Below are positions 44,775 to 54,396 of a stretch of DNA of 64,000 nucleotides, piece by piece. The translations under genes were made by a program, and so were the position numbers. The notes beneath the pieces were generated by a model. The model worked only from the letters and a program-made list of their open reading frames with translations, did no database searches and was not told where the DNA came from. Source of the DNA: Fulvimarina uroteuthidis (lineage in GTDB: Bacteria; Pseudomonadota; Alphaproteobacteria; Rhizobiales; Rhizobiaceae). How positions within the stretch are numbered: position 1 is the first letter of the stretch; every line of letters begins with the position of its first letter. Location: the NCBI RefSeq assembly GCF_034321785.1, contig NZ_JAXLPB010000001.1:186001-250000 (forward strand). Reading direction: 5' to 3'.

Positions 44775-46595
44775 CTAGGGCGTACCTGTGACGACACGGG
44801 GACCCGGCCATGTTCCTTCGACGGTAAACGGAATTGGTTGAGGGCCCGTGAACTCGCCGCTTCGGGCAGCGCTCGATGCGGTCTGCGACAGCATCTCGGA
44901 CGTGCCCTCAAGGTCGATCGTGCCGGTCGCGAGTTCGGCTTCTCCGACGAGGTCGAGGCGGTAGCCGGCATTGCGCATCGACACGCTGTCGAAGGCGAGG
45001 TTCGGCCCCACCATGCGGATTTCGGCGTCGAGCCTGTCGAAGGGAACCGCCCCGCCGGTGAAGCCGCTATAGATCGATCGCGTGCCCGGATCGGCGAAGG
45101 CGACCGGGTCGAAGCCCGAAAGCACGCCGCTCTGCGCCTGAAGGTCGAGCTTGGCCCGCGCCACCCGGAAGATCGTGCGCCAGTCGTCGGCGCGGGTCGT
45201 GACTCTCGCCTCGAACTTGCCGGAGCCGGACAGGCTGAGCGTGGGCGATCCCAGCGCGTCCGAAAGCTGGGCGAGATCGACGTCCGTCCCCATCAATTCG
45301 CCCGAGATCCGGGTGGTTTCCCGGTCCTCAAGCAAAAGCTTGCCGAACGCGCGGCCGCCATACAGGCGAGCGTCCCCGAGTTCCAGCGAGACATCGCCGT
45401 CACCGACGCTGAAGACCGCCGCGACATCCGAGAAGGCGAGCGATCCGAAACGCGCCTCGTTCGCCGAAACGCGAAGCGCGAGGTCGGCGGACTTCGCAAA
45501 TTCCGCCTTGATCGGCCGGACCAGCCCGAATGGGCCTGCCGGAAACGGCACGATCGATTCGGCGATCTGCGTGAGATCGAGGGTCGTGAACGCAAGCGTC
45601 CCGTCGACGCGGTCGCGGTCGAGATCGTAGTCGAGCGCGCCGATCGCGGTGCTCCCGGCGATGGTGATCTCGGCATTCTCGATCGCGAGCGTACGGTCGG
45701 CAAGAACGAGATCGCCGGCCATGCCGATCGCACCGAGCGCGGGGACCGGGAACCTTGCATCGGAAAGCCACCGCGCCGTGCGGGCAAAGGATTCGCCGCG
45801 CCCTTCGAAGCGCCCCTGCAGCCGGGGTGCGTCGCCGAATGCCATCGTTCCGTCGAAGTCGACGCTCAGCGGCGGAGATCGAAGTTCGAACGAAACGCCG
45901 CTCTCGCCGCCGGCCTCGAGGTTCGTCGTCGAATCCACCCGCATTTCGATGTCGGTCGGTTGACCGTTCCAGGTGAAGCTGCCGTCCAGCAGGAACGCGC
46001 TGCGGCTCGATGACCGGGTGATGGTCAGATTGGCGTTGCTGATGCCGTTGGGGCCGAATTCGTCCGCGCCCGATCGCCAGACGCCGTTGCGGATCACGAG
46101 AATTTGAAGCGTGTCCAGCCGCTCGATCGACCGGCGGGCGAGATCCTCCAGGTCCTTGATGATGGTGGCGGCGGTCGGGCGCGCACCCGCCGCGCCCCGG
46201 ACGGTATCCGCGACCGCGCCCTCGCCGCGAACAAGGGTCGGGCCCGGGACAGGGCGATGTTCGGGCCGAACGAGGACGATGCGAGCGATATTGGCGCGGC
46301 CGAACAAGGCGTCGACGGGATCGAAATCGGCAATGATGGTGTCGATGGTGATGCCGGCCCCGCTGCCGATCGCAATGCGATGGGCGACGAGCCGGGTCCG
46401 CGGCAGGATGGAGAATTCGACCGAACCTGACAATTCGACGGGCTCGCCCGTCAGCGCCTCGATGCGCGAGACCAGTTCCGCCCGCGCGACATCGGAGACC
46501 AGAACGACACGCGGCAGGATCAGGATCGCCGCCGCGATGATCATGATCGCCGAAACGCCCCAGATCAGTCTGCGCTTAAGGGGCCTGGGCCGCAT
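44775..46595 (-). CDS. AsmA-family envelope protein
   Basis: The 606-residue protein has an N-terminal membrane anchor (LIWGVSAIMIIAAAILILP) and a long periplasmic beta-rich part. The first block has the AsmA pattern LTGEPVELSGSVEFSILPRT and, near the C-terminus, the AsmA_2-like GVLSGFDPVAFAD with LDLVGEAELATGTIDLEGT. AsmA-like proteins are long bridge-like proteins tied to lipid transport and outer-membrane homeostasis. ATG 46595 has GAGGAG six bases upstream. It is complete and alone upstream of the unknown exported protein gene. Confidence 0.9.
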   Translation of the reverse strand: MRPRPLKRRLIWGVSAIMIIAAAILILPRVVLVSDVARAELVSRIEALTGEPVELSGSVEFSILPRTRLVAHRIAIGSGAGITIDTIIADFDPVDALFGRANIARIVLVRPEHRPVPGPTLVRGEGAVADTVRGAAGARPTAATIIKDLEDLARRSIERLDTLQILVIRNGVWRSGADEFGPNGISNANLTITRSSSRSAFLLDGSFTWNGQPTDIEMRVDSTTNLEAGGESGVSFELRSPPLSVDFDGTMAFGDAPRLQGRFEGRGESFARTARWLSDARFPVPALGAIGMAGDLVLADRTLAIENAEITIAGSTAIGALDYDLDRDRVDGTLAFTTLDLTQIAESIVPFPAGPFGLVRPIKAEFAKSADLALRVSANEARFGSLAFSDVAAVFSVGDGDVSLELGDARLYGGRAFGKLLLEDRETTRISGELMGTDVDLAQLSDALGSPTLSLSGSGKFEARVTTRADDWRTIFRVARAKLDLQAQSGVLSGFDPVAFADPGTRSIYSGFTGGAVPFDRLDAEIRMVGPNLAFDSVSMRNAGYRLDLVGEAELATGTIDLEGTSEMLSQTASSAARSGEFTGPQPIPFTVEGTWPGPRVVTGTP

Positions 46596-46912
46596 GATGC
46601 TCCTCGGGACTGAAAGACGGCCGCATCGCCCTACGGCAATCGCCGGTGCCGCGTGGCACGTTGCTTCGATCGTCGGCTCCGTTTCGCCATCGCGATCCGG
46701 GCCGCGGCGCCTGGACTAACCCAACGTAAGCACCGCGAACATACGCCAATCACCTCCTGCACGTTGCAGATGGCATGATCATGGCCGGACGAGGATCGAC
46801 GCGTGCGACCGGGCACCGGCCCTGTCCCGGCACGCCCCGGACCTTTCGAGTTTGATCGTCGGCACGCGATCGGTTCCCGGGCGCGCCACGCGCGGCGCGT
46901 CCGGACGGGCGA
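46596..46912. other. Intergenic region before the AsmA gene
   Basis: This 317-bp stretch lies between the DUF1491 gene's 3' end and the AsmA start. It must hold the AsmA promoter. An AGGAGGTGAT site on the minus strand near 46759-46768 is followed by ATG and only seven more codons before a stop, which could be a leader peptide but is more likely chance. No RNA gene or terminator is obvious. Confidence 0.4.
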
Positions 46913-47245
46913 TCACCCGTCCAGAAGGTCGAGATATTTCTCCGGCTCCCCGGTCTCGATCTCGACGAGCCAGAAATCGGGATCGAACCGGGCTTCCCGC
47001 TCGAAACGGGCCTGGAACGTCGATTCGTCGGTGGCCGGCTCCCGCACGAAGGCGCGCATTCCGCCGTCTTCGACGAGGCTCTGGAACGCCGGAGCGAACA
47101 GCGTCACCTGCCCCAGCCTGTCGCGCGAGACGATGTAGATCGCACCGGCCGCCTCCGCCCCCTTGCGTTCGATGGCCGCGAACCCGCCATCGTTGAAGAC
47201 GCGGCGGGTCAGCTGGGACACGAAGAGTTCGCTGGTGATACGCAT
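46913..47245 (-). CDS. DUF1491 family protein
   Basis: The 110-residue cytosolic protein matches the DUF1491 family, with the landmarks LTRRVFNDGGFAAIERKGAEAAGAIYI near its start (key residues R-R-V and GAIYI) and ARFDPDFWLVEIE near its end. The function is unknown. In related genomes it is usually found next to a peptidoglycan-binding protein and a histidine kinase, as here, where the three genes run in one direction. Confidence 0.9.
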   Translation of the reverse strand: MRITSELFVSQLTRRVFNDGGFAAIERKGAEAAGAIYIVSRDRLGQVTLFAPAFQSLVEDGGMRAFVREPATDESTFQARFEREARFDPDFWLVEIETGEPEKYLDLLDG

Positions 47246-47315
47246 GGCGTCGATCTAGTCGTTCGGCGCCGGCAAGGCCAGCCTCGCGGCGTAGGTGCGC
47301 CGAGGCGTCGGCGCT

Positions 47316-48137
47316 TCAGCCGGCGAATGCGCCGACGCGGATCAATTCCTTCAGCAGCGCTTCGTCGGGGCGGCCCGTGACGTCCAGACCCTCGACCTTC
47401 TCGAACTCCTTGATGGCCATGATCGTCTGCTGGCCGGCGATCCCGTCCGAGACGATCGTCTCGGTGCTGATCGCGTTGAGACCCGTCTGGATCTTGCGCA
47501 CGAGTTCGGCCTGACTGAGGGTTTCGACCTCGCTCAGTTCGATGATCGAGGACAGGCTGTCGGGCGTCTGCAGGACGCGGTCGCCGCGGCCGTCCGCCGC
47601 CGTGGCGCTCAGTTCCCGTTCCTCGGTGTCGGTCCATTCCACCGGCTTGCGGCTCGGACTCGGAGCCCCGAGATCGGCGACCTGGCGTACGCGCGTCAGG
47701 AGTTCGGGCGTCGGGCGCCCGTCGACGGTGAGGCCGTTCTCGCGCTGGAAGCGCTCGATCGCCGCGCGGGTGCCCGGCCCGAAGCGGCCGTCGATGGTCT
47801 TCCGGTAATGGCCCGTTCGCGCAAGGCCCGATTGCAGCGACTGCAGCAGCGGATCGAAGGTCGAGCCGGTCGCCGCCACGTCGAGGCTCGGATCGATCGT
47901 GCCGCGCGTCATCACGAGGGGAGCGGGATGAGCCTCGTGCTGCGCGAACAGCGCATTGCCCGCGACCCAGACGAAAAACGCCCCGAACGCCGCCGTCCCG
48001 AGCGAGATGGCAGGGTTACGGCGCAGCTGGCCTGCGCCCCTCTTCAGGAGGGAACCTGCCGCCAGTCCTGCGTTGACGCAGACCCGGCGAGGGATCTCAA
48101 GCCGTCCGGCGCTGCGCTGCATGGGCAAGACTTTCAT
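47316..48137 (-). CDS. Membrane-anchored peptidoglycan-binding protein
   Basis: From ATG 48137 the protein has 273 residues; ATG 48122 is another possible start. A basic N-terminus and one membrane helix (SLGTAAFGAFFVWVAGNALF, about residues 45-65) are followed by a periplasmic part with a PG_binding_1 domain (LQSGLARTGHYRKTIDGRFG and GTRAAIERFQRENGL) and a second, more diverged repeat (KIQTGLNAIS...DGIAGQQTIMAIKEFE) near the end. It should hold the membrane to the cell wall or sense it. Its start overlaps the end of the histidine kinase gene by 41 bp, so the two are probably coupled. Confidence 0.85.
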   Translation of the reverse strand: MKVLPMQRSAGRLEIPRRVCVNAGLAAGSLLKRGAGQLRRNPAISLGTAAFGAFFVWVAGNALFAQHEAHPAPLVMTRGTIDPSLDVAATGSTFDPLLQSLQSGLARTGHYRKTIDGRFGPGTRAAIERFQRENGLTVDGRPTPELLTRVRQVADLGAPSPSRKPVEWTDTEERELSATAADGRGDRVLQTPDSLSSIIELSEVETLSQAELVRKIQTGLNAISTETIVSDGIAGQQTIMAIKEFEKVEGLDVTGRPDEALLKELIRVGAFAG

Positions 48138-49566
48138 TGTGCGATTTGCGGGCATGGTTCAACGTCGTGATTGTCTGATCTTCGGTAAGAACCGCCTGAC
48201 GCGGCACGAGCGGCAGGTCGAGGGTGACGGTCGTGCCCTTGCCTTCCTGGCTCTCGATCATCATCGTGCCGCCATGCAGTTCGCTCATGCCGCGCACATA
48301 GGCGAGACCGAGCCCGGTGCCCTCGTAGCGACGGGCAAGGCCGCACGAGGCCTGGACGAAAGGCATGCCGAGCTTGCCGATCTGGTCGGCGGCGATGCCG
48401 ATGCCGGTATCGGCGACGGAAAGCCTCAGATCGCGGCCCACGCGCTCCCATGTCAGGGTCACGGTGCCGGAATCGGTGAACTTGACCCCGTTGGCGAGGA
48501 GGTTGACGAGCATCTGGTGCATCGCCCGCCTGTCCCCGTGGATCATGGTGCCACCGGACGGCCCGGCGATCACGATCTCAATCCCCTTGTCCGCCGCCTG
48601 GCAGCGCAGCATGGCGTTGGCCTCGTCGATCAGATCGTCGAGAAGAAAATGCTCGCACTGGAGCTGGTAGGCACCGGCCTCGATCTTCGAGACGTCGAGA
48701 ATATCGTTGACGACGGACAGCAGGTGGCGACCGGAGCTCTGGATCAGCCCGACATATTCACGCTGGCGGTCGGTGCCGAGCTTGCCGAAAAGTTCGTTCT
48801 CGAGAATGCCCGAAAATCCGATGATGGCGTTGAGGGGGGTGCGCAACTCATGGCTGACCGCCGCGAGCACCGCCCCGGACGGGTTGCCGGCCTGCGGCTC
48901 GCTGACGGGCGGGGCTTCGGGCGGCGCACTCAACACGGCGATGGCGTTCCAATCGTTGCGGGCGGCGACGATATGCAGGCACCGGACGGCACCGCCGCGC
49001 AGGCGGACATCGACCGGCGTCGCGCTCCGCTCCTTCAGCGCCGCCATGGCGACCGAGCGGCTCTCGGCGGCGAGGAGGTCGAACAGGACGGGCGGATCGA
49101 GCCGGGTCGGAAGAGCACGCGTCAGATCGAGGCCGGCCTGGTTCGCGGTCTCGATCGAGCCGGCGGCCGTCACGACGAAGGCGGAGGCGCCGAACAGATC
49201 GGCGATCGGCAACGCCGCGGTGGAGGAAACTGTCTGAGACGTCTGCAAGGGCTGTCCGGCCGCTGCGTTCTTCGAACGGATCGGGGCGACGAGCGAAGCC
49301 GCCGCGACGGCGATGCCGGCAAGGAACAGGGGCGCTGCGACCACGGCACCGCTCAACCCGGCGGCGATCATCACCGGCGTTGCGACCGATGCCAGAAGCG
49401 CGCCAGCCAGGAGAGTGCCGATCGTGACCTTGTGCCGGCGCGACGCGGATGCCGCCTCGGCACACCCGCAGGCCAGGGCCGCGGCGATCGGCGTCTCGAA
49501 CGCACCGGACTGCAAGCCGATCTTGCCTCCCGGCGAGGCAGCCGCGCCATCTGGCTGAATCATCAT
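48097..49566 (-). CDS. Sensor histidine kinase
   Basis: From ATG 49566 the protein has 489 residues; an in-frame GTG at 49575 would add three. Two close hydrophobic segments (about residues 50-90) form a membrane hairpin, then a PAS-like region (about 125-225), the HisKA domain with His239 in SHELRTPLNAIIGF and an HATPase domain with NLLANGVKF, DTGIGI and GTGLGL. The second hydrophobic part and close HisKA resemble the PleC/DivJ-related kinases of alphaproteobacteria, but I cannot name it. It overlaps the peptidoglycan-binding protein gene, so a cell-wall or cell-cycle link is plausible. Confidence 0.9.
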   Translation of the reverse strand: MMIQPDGAAASPGGKIGLQSGAFETPIAAALACGCAEAASASRRHKVTIGTLLAGALLASVATPVMIAAGLSGAVVAAPLFLAGIAVAAASLVAPIRSKNAAAGQPLQTSQTVSSTAALPIADLFGASAFVVTAAGSIETANQAGLDLTRALPTRLDPPVLFDLLAAESRSVAMAALKERSATPVDVRLRGGAVRCLHIVAARNDWNAIAVLSAPPEAPPVSEPQAGNPSGAVLAAVSHELRTPLNAIIGFSGILENELFGKLGTDRQREYVGLIQSSGRHLLSVVNDILDVSKIEAGAYQLQCEHFLLDDLIDEANAMLRCQAADKGIEIVIAGPSGGTMIHGDRRAMHQMLVNLLANGVKFTDSGTVTLTWERVGRDLRLSVADTGIGIAADQIGKLGMPFVQASCGLARRYEGTGLGLAYVRGMSELHGGTMMIESQEGKGTTVTLDLPLVPRQAVLTEDQTITTLNHARKSHNESLAHAAQRRTA

Positions 49567-49745
49567 AAGCAACACTCTTCATGCCATTCGCGGAACGGAC
49601 GGGCCTTGCGTGCCCGGCCGCTTCACTTCGATAAGAAGCTCGAATGCAAGAATGCCGGAGAGTTTTTAAGGAAGGCATAAACCCTAACGGGCCACGGGCC
49701 GGATGACGCGAAAAACATCTCATCCCCATGATTTTATTGCACGAA

Positions 49746-50597
49746 TTATTTCGCGGAGAATGCGCCATCGCTCAAGACAGGGTCCGGCCCCTCGATCGCC
49801 CCATTCTCGATCATCTCGGCGAGGTGGGCCCTGACCGAAAAGCCCGCCGCCACCGCAAGCGCTTCGCCGATGCCCGGATAGAGGCGCCCGACGAGGTCCT
49901 GGACCGTCCCCGGTCCCTTGCGGAGTTCACGCAGGATCATCGCCTCGCGCTGCCTGCGATGGGCAAGGATGCTGCGCACCAGCCGGCGCGGACGTGCGAT
50001 CGCGTCGCCATGCCCCGGCAGGAAGAGCCGGTCGGAGCGCCCGAGCAGGATTCTCAGTGATTCGCGATAGGCCCGCATCGAACCATCGGGCGGAATGACG
50101 ACGGTGGTCGACCATCCCATCACGTGATCGCCCGAAAACAGCACGCCATGCTCAGGCAGGGCGAATGCCAGATGGTCCGAGGTATGCCCCGGCGTTGCGA
50201 CGACGTCCACGGCGTGGCCCGCAAGATCCAGCCGGTTGCCGTGCGCAAGGGCCCGATCGGCGTGCAGGCGACCGAAATCGACGGACGCCTGATAGGGCCG
50301 TTCCGGTGACGGGGCGGCCAGGAGCGGCGCGCCGAAGCGGGCCATCGCCTGCGTCACGAGACCGCTATGGTCCCCGTGCCGATGGGTCAGGAGGATCGCC
50401 TCGACGCGGCGCCCCGCGACGGCGCGATCAAGCGCTTCCAGATGGGCGCCGATATCGGGGCCGGGATCGAGAATGCAGCAGGACGTCTCGTCGCCGAAGA
50501 CGTAGCTGTTGGTGCCGCGAAAGGTCATCGGACCGGGATTGTCGGCGGTCACGCGCAGGATCGTGTGGGGCAGGTCCGGGCTTTCAGTCTCGGCCAT
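49746..50597 (-). CDS. Metallo-beta-lactamase-fold hydrolase
   Basis: From ATG 50597 the protein has 283 residues. It has the zinc-binding motif THRHGDHSG, the later ligand His in TPGHTSDH, an Asp in FSGDHVMGW, and LPGHGD. The C-terminal 80 residues form a winged-helix-like part (REAMILRELRKGPGTVQDLV), as in the LACTB2-like subgroup. Those enzymes cleave RNA or thioesters, but the substrate here is unknown. Its start overlaps the end of cobN by 14 bp. Confidence 0.9.
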   Translation of the reverse strand: MAETESPDLPHTILRVTADNPGPMTFRGTNSYVFGDETSCCILDPGPDIGAHLEALDRAVAGRRVEAILLTHRHGDHSGLVTQAMARFGAPLLAAPSPERPYQASVDFGRLHADRALAHGNRLDLAGHAVDVVATPGHTSDHLAFALPEHGVLFSGDHVMGWSTTVVIPPDGSMRAYRESLRILLGRSDRLFLPGHGDAIARPRRLVRSILAHRRQREAMILRELRKGPGTVQDLVGRLYPGIGEALAVAAGFSVRAHLAEMIENGAIEGPDPVLSDGAFSAK

Positions 50598-53500
50598 GCG
50601 GATCGGCCTCCGCGCCGGATGGGACGGACGAGACCGCCGCGGCGGGGCGATGCCGCGCGGCGATCGCGCCAAGCTCGGCGCGCGCCGAATTGCTCCTCGG
50701 CTTCCACAGGCCGCGATCGATCGCTTCCATCATCCTGTCCGCCATGTCCTCGAAGGCATGGACATTGTTGTCCTCCATGAAGCGGCGGACCTCGTCGTCC
50801 AGCACGAAGGCGCGGTAGACCGCGTCGAAATGATGGTCCTTGACGGCGCCCGTGGTCGCCGCGAATGCGAACATGTAGTCGACCGTCGCCGCCATCTCGA
50901 ACGCGCCCTTGTAGCCGTGGCGCATGACGCCGGCGATCCATTTCGGGTTGACGACGCGAGCCCGCACGACGCGTCCGATCTCCTCGTCCAGCGCGCGGAT
51001 CACGGGGCGCTCTGGGCGCGAATGATCGTTGTGGTAGATCGCCGGCCGCTTGCCCGACAGGTGCTCGGCCGCCGCCGTCATGCCCCCTTCGAACTGATAG
51101 TAGTCGTCCGAATCCAGAAGATCGTGCTCGCGATTGTCCTGGTTCTGGACGACCGCGTCGATCCCGCCGATCCGCCTCTCGAAGCCTTCGCGCTCCGGCA
51201 TGCCCTCGCCGTCGCGGCCATAGGCGTAGGCGCCCCAGGTCAGATAGCTCGCGGCGAGATCGGCCGCGCTGTCCCACCCCTTCTCGTCGATGAGCGCCTG
51301 CAGCCCTGCCCCGTAGGCGCCGGGCCGGGAGCCGTAGACCCTGAAGCTTGCGCGCCGAAGCGCGTCCTCTCGCGATGCGCCGGCGGCCACGAGATCGCCG
51401 GTCTCCGCCGCGACCCGGGCGGCGATCGGATTGTCGTCGGCATCCTCGTCGAGGGCGGCGACGGCCCGCACCGCGCTGTCGAAGAGCGCGATCTGGTCCG
51501 GAAACGCATCCCGGAAGAAGCCGGAGATCCGCAAGGTGACATCGACCCGGGGCCGGCCGAGTTCGGCCTGCGTGCGGATGCGAAAGCCGGTTACGCGGCG
51601 CGAGGCCCGGTCCCATTCGGGCGCGACGCCGATCAGCGCGAGCGCTTGCGCGATGTCGTCGCCGCCGGTGCGCATGTTGGACGTGCCCCAGGCCGTCAGA
51701 CCGATGCTCGCGGGATATTCGCCATGGTCCTGCAGGTGACGCGTCACAAGAAGCTCGGCGGACCTGCGCCCGAGCTCGTAGGCCGCTTCGGTCGGCACGG
51801 CGCGGGTGTCGACCGAGAAGAAGTTGCGTCCCGTCGGCAGCACGTCCGGCCGCCCGCGCGTCGGCGCGCCGGAGGGACCCGGCTCCAGAAAGCGCCCGGC
51901 GAGCCCCGTCAGGATGCCGTCGATCTCGGCGTTTCCGCAGGCCGTCACCGACGGCATGATGCGGGCGCGGATTTCGGCGAGCACCAGGGCCGTGGCTGCC
52001 ATGTCGGTGCCGGGCTGCCGGCGTTCGGAAACCAGCTCGCCTGCCAGGATCTCGATGCGCTCGACCGTATCGCCCTTCGTGCGCCAGGGATCGTCGAGGA
52101 GGTCCCGAAGGCAGGCTGGACGCGGCCCCTGCCAAGGCTCGGCCATGGCGCAGTCGAGCGGGTCGAACCCGATCTCGCCGCCGCTGAGGAGATCGGCCGC
52201 GATGGCCCGGTGGAGCGATCCGTCGCCGGGACGCGAGCCGCGCGGCAGGCGCGCCAGCGCGACCGTCAGATCGGTGAGCAGCCGACCCTCCGGCGCCTTG
52301 CCGAAAATGTGCAATCCGTCGCGGATCTGCATTTCCTTGAGGTCGCACAGATAGGCGTCGAGTTTCTCGAGCGCGGCATCGTCGCCGTCTCCGGCGCCGA
52401 TGCCGGCATCATGATCGACGCCGATATCGCGCACGAGATCGAGAATGCGCGGCCTCAGCAGCACGAGGCGTCGTGGATCGGAACCCGACGCTTCGTAATA
52501 CTCGTCCACCAGCACTTCCAGATCCTTAAGGTCGCCATAGGTCTCGGCGCGGGTGAGCGGGGGCGTCAGATGATCGACGATCACCGCGCTGGTGCGCCGC
52601 TTGGCCTGGGTGCCCTCGCCCGGATCGTTGACGATGAAGGGATAGAGATGCGGGATCGCGCCGAGGACGGCTTCCGGAAAGCAATCCTCCGAGAGCGCCA
52701 GCGCCTTGCCCGGCAGCCATTCCAGATTGCCGTGCTTGCCCATGTGGACGATCGCGTCGATCCCGGCCTTCGTCCGCAGATAGGCGTAGAAGGCAAAATA
52801 ATTGTGCGGCGGCACGAGGTCGGGCGAGTGGTAGGTTTCCTTCGGATCGATATTGTAGCCGCGCGCCGGCTGGACGCCGATCAGGGTCTGCCCGAACCGC
52901 GCCAGCGGCAGCGCGAAGACGGTTTGCCCCCCATGTTTGAGAACGAACGGATCGCTTTCCGGCGCGCCCCAGCGTTCGCCCACCCTGGCGCGGACGCCGT
53001 CCGGCAGGGTCTTGAAGAAGGCCTGATAATCGTCCAGCGAGAGGGTCTCGCGGATGTCCCGCGCCGTCGTCCCGGCATTGGTCGGGCCCGCCATCAGATG
53101 GTCGATCAGCGCATTGCCGTCGCGCGGGATGTCGCCGACCCGGTAACCCGCCGCCGCCATGGCCTTCAGAACCTCGATCGTTCCGGCCGGCGTATCGAGG
53201 CCGACGCCGTTGCCGAGCCGTCCGTCGCGATTGGGGTAGTTGGCGAGAACGATGGCGACCGTCTTCCCGCCATTGGCCTTGTTGCGCAGACGCGCCCACC
53301 GGGCGGCGAGATCTGCGACATGGCGGATGCGATCTGCGACCGGCTTGTGGGCGACGATGTCGGTCTCGGTGTTGGCGTCCCATTCGCCGGCGGTCTTGAA
53401 GGCGATCGCCCGGGACAGGACCCGCCCGTCGACCTCGGGTAGCGCCACGCTCATGGCGAGATCGCGGGCTGACAGACCCTGGCTCGACGAGATCCAGGCC

Positions 53501-54387
53501 TCGCGCGCGCCGCTCGCCAGCACCGCCTGCAGGACGACGGCGCCGCCTTCCTCCAGAACGGTCGGCGTTCGCGTGCCGCTCGGGGAGGAAACCGCAAACC
53601 CGGTGAGATTGACGACGATATCGGGCGGGTTCCTGGCAAACAGCGTGCGAACCGTCTCGATGGATACGGGATCCTTGAGGCTGGAGACGAACACCGCTTC
53701 TGCGTCGAGACCCGCATCCTCCAAGGCGCGGCAGAGCGCTTCGATCGCGCCGGTCTGTCCGCTCTGCACGAGCGCGCGATAGAAGACGACGGACGCCTTC
53801 GGGCGGTCGTCGCTCAGACGGCTCCCCGTTCGCGCGCGGTTCGCGATATCGAGCCGGCCGGCCTTCAGGAGCGGCCGGGCGTCTTCCGGCATCTCGCCGC
53901 CCTCGATCACCGCACGGGCGGCGCGCAGGAAATTCTCCGCGTTCTGGGCCCCGCCTTCGGCGAGATAGCGAAACAGCCGGTCGCAGGTTTCCGGCGGAAG
54001 CGTCGAATAGGCGGAAAGTCCCGCGTCCGGCTTGTCGTCGCCGGGCAGCACGCAGAGCCTTGTTCCCGATCCTTGCGTGGCGGCGCGGAGCGCGTCGAGA
54101 CCGTAGGGCCAGTAGGCCCTGCCGCCGAGGAGACGCAGGACGACGAGCTTTGCGTGGCGCAGCGTCCGCTCGACATAGACGTCGACGGACATCGGGTGCT
54201 TCAGCCGCAGCACATTGGCGAGCCTCAGCGTCGGCGCGCCGTCACCGAGGCGGCCGGCGGCACCGGCGAGGCTGGCGATCTCGGTATCGGCGGCGGACAG
54301 GAAGACGATATCGGCCGGCGACTGGCCGAGATCGACCGCCTCGCCGCCCTCGTCGATCGTCCCCTTCTGGGCAAGAAGCAGATGCAT
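50584..54387 (-). CDS. cobN: Cobaltochelatase large subunit CobN
   Basis: The 1267-residue protein is of normal length and intact. It has the H-subunit signature VHMGKHGNLEWLPGKALALS and further landmarks GTSNMRTGGDDIAQALALIG and GYKGAFEMAATVDYMFAFAATTG. With CobS and CobT it inserts cobalt into hydrogenobyrinate a,c-diamide using ATP, in the late-insertion aerobic route. CobS and CobT (chelatase) genes are not in the window, which is normal as they are often elsewhere. It begins 9 bp after the stop of cobW, so both are one operon. Confidence 0.97.
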   Translation of the reverse strand: MHLLLAQKGTIDEGGEAVDLGQSPADIVFLSAADTEIASLAGAAGRLGDGAPTLRLANVLRLKHPMSVDVYVERTLRHAKLVVLRLLGGRAYWPYGLDALRAATQGSGTRLCVLPGDDKPDAGLSAYSTLPPETCDRLFRYLAEGGAQNAENFLRAARAVIEGGEMPEDARPLLKAGRLDIANRARTGSRLSDDRPKASVVFYRALVQSGQTGAIEALCRALEDAGLDAEAVFVSSLKDPVSIETVRTLFARNPPDIVVNLTGFAVSSPSGTRTPTVLEEGGAVVLQAVLASGAREAWISSSQGLSARDLAMSVALPEVDGRVLSRAIAFKTAGEWDANTETDIVAHKPVADRIRHVADLAARWARLRNKANGGKTVAIVLANYPNRDGRLGNGVGLDTPAGTIEVLKAMAAAGYRVGDIPRDGNALIDHLMAGPTNAGTTARDIRETLSLDDYQAFFKTLPDGVRARVGERWGAPESDPFVLKHGGQTVFALPLARFGQTLIGVQPARGYNIDPKETYHSPDLVPPHNYFAFYAYLRTKAGIDAIVHMGKHGNLEWLPGKALALSEDCFPEAVLGAIPHLYPFIVNDPGEGTQAKRRTSAVIVDHLTPPLTRAETYGDLKDLEVLVDEYYEASGSDPRRLVLLRPRILDLVRDIGVDHDAGIGAGDGDDAALEKLDAYLCDLKEMQIRDGLHIFGKAPEGRLLTDLTVALARLPRGSRPGDGSLHRAIAADLLSGGEIGFDPLDCAMAEPWQGPRPACLRDLLDDPWRTKGDTVERIEILAGELVSERRQPGTDMAATALVLAEIRARIMPSVTACGNAEIDGILTGLAGRFLEPGPSGAPTRGRPDVLPTGRNFFSVDTRAVPTEAAYELGRRSAELLVTRHLQDHGEYPASIGLTAWGTSNMRTGGDDIAQALALIGVAPEWDRASRRVTGFRIRTQAELGRPRVDVTLRISGFFRDAFPDQIALFDSAVRAVAALDEDADDNPIAARVAAETGDLVAAGASREDALRRASFRVYGSRPGAYGAGLQALIDEKGWDSAADLAASYLTWGAYAYGRDGEGMPEREGFERRIGGIDAVVQNQDNREHDLLDSDDYYQFEGGMTAAAEHLSGKRPAIYHNDHSRPERPVIRALDEEIGRVVRARVVNPKWIAGVMRHGYKGAFEMAATVDYMFAFAATTGAVKDHHFDAVYRAFVLDDEVRRFMEDNNVHAFEDMADRMMEAIDRGLWKPRSNSARAELGAIAARHRPAAAVSSVPSGAEADPHGRD

Positions 54388-54396
54388 CGGGTCGGA

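Noticed and set aside
46745..46780. Leader peptide with strong AGGAGGTGAT site on the minus strand
   Set aside because: Only eight codons, spacing to ATG is long (ten bases after GGAGG), and no following gene is attenuated in an obvious way.
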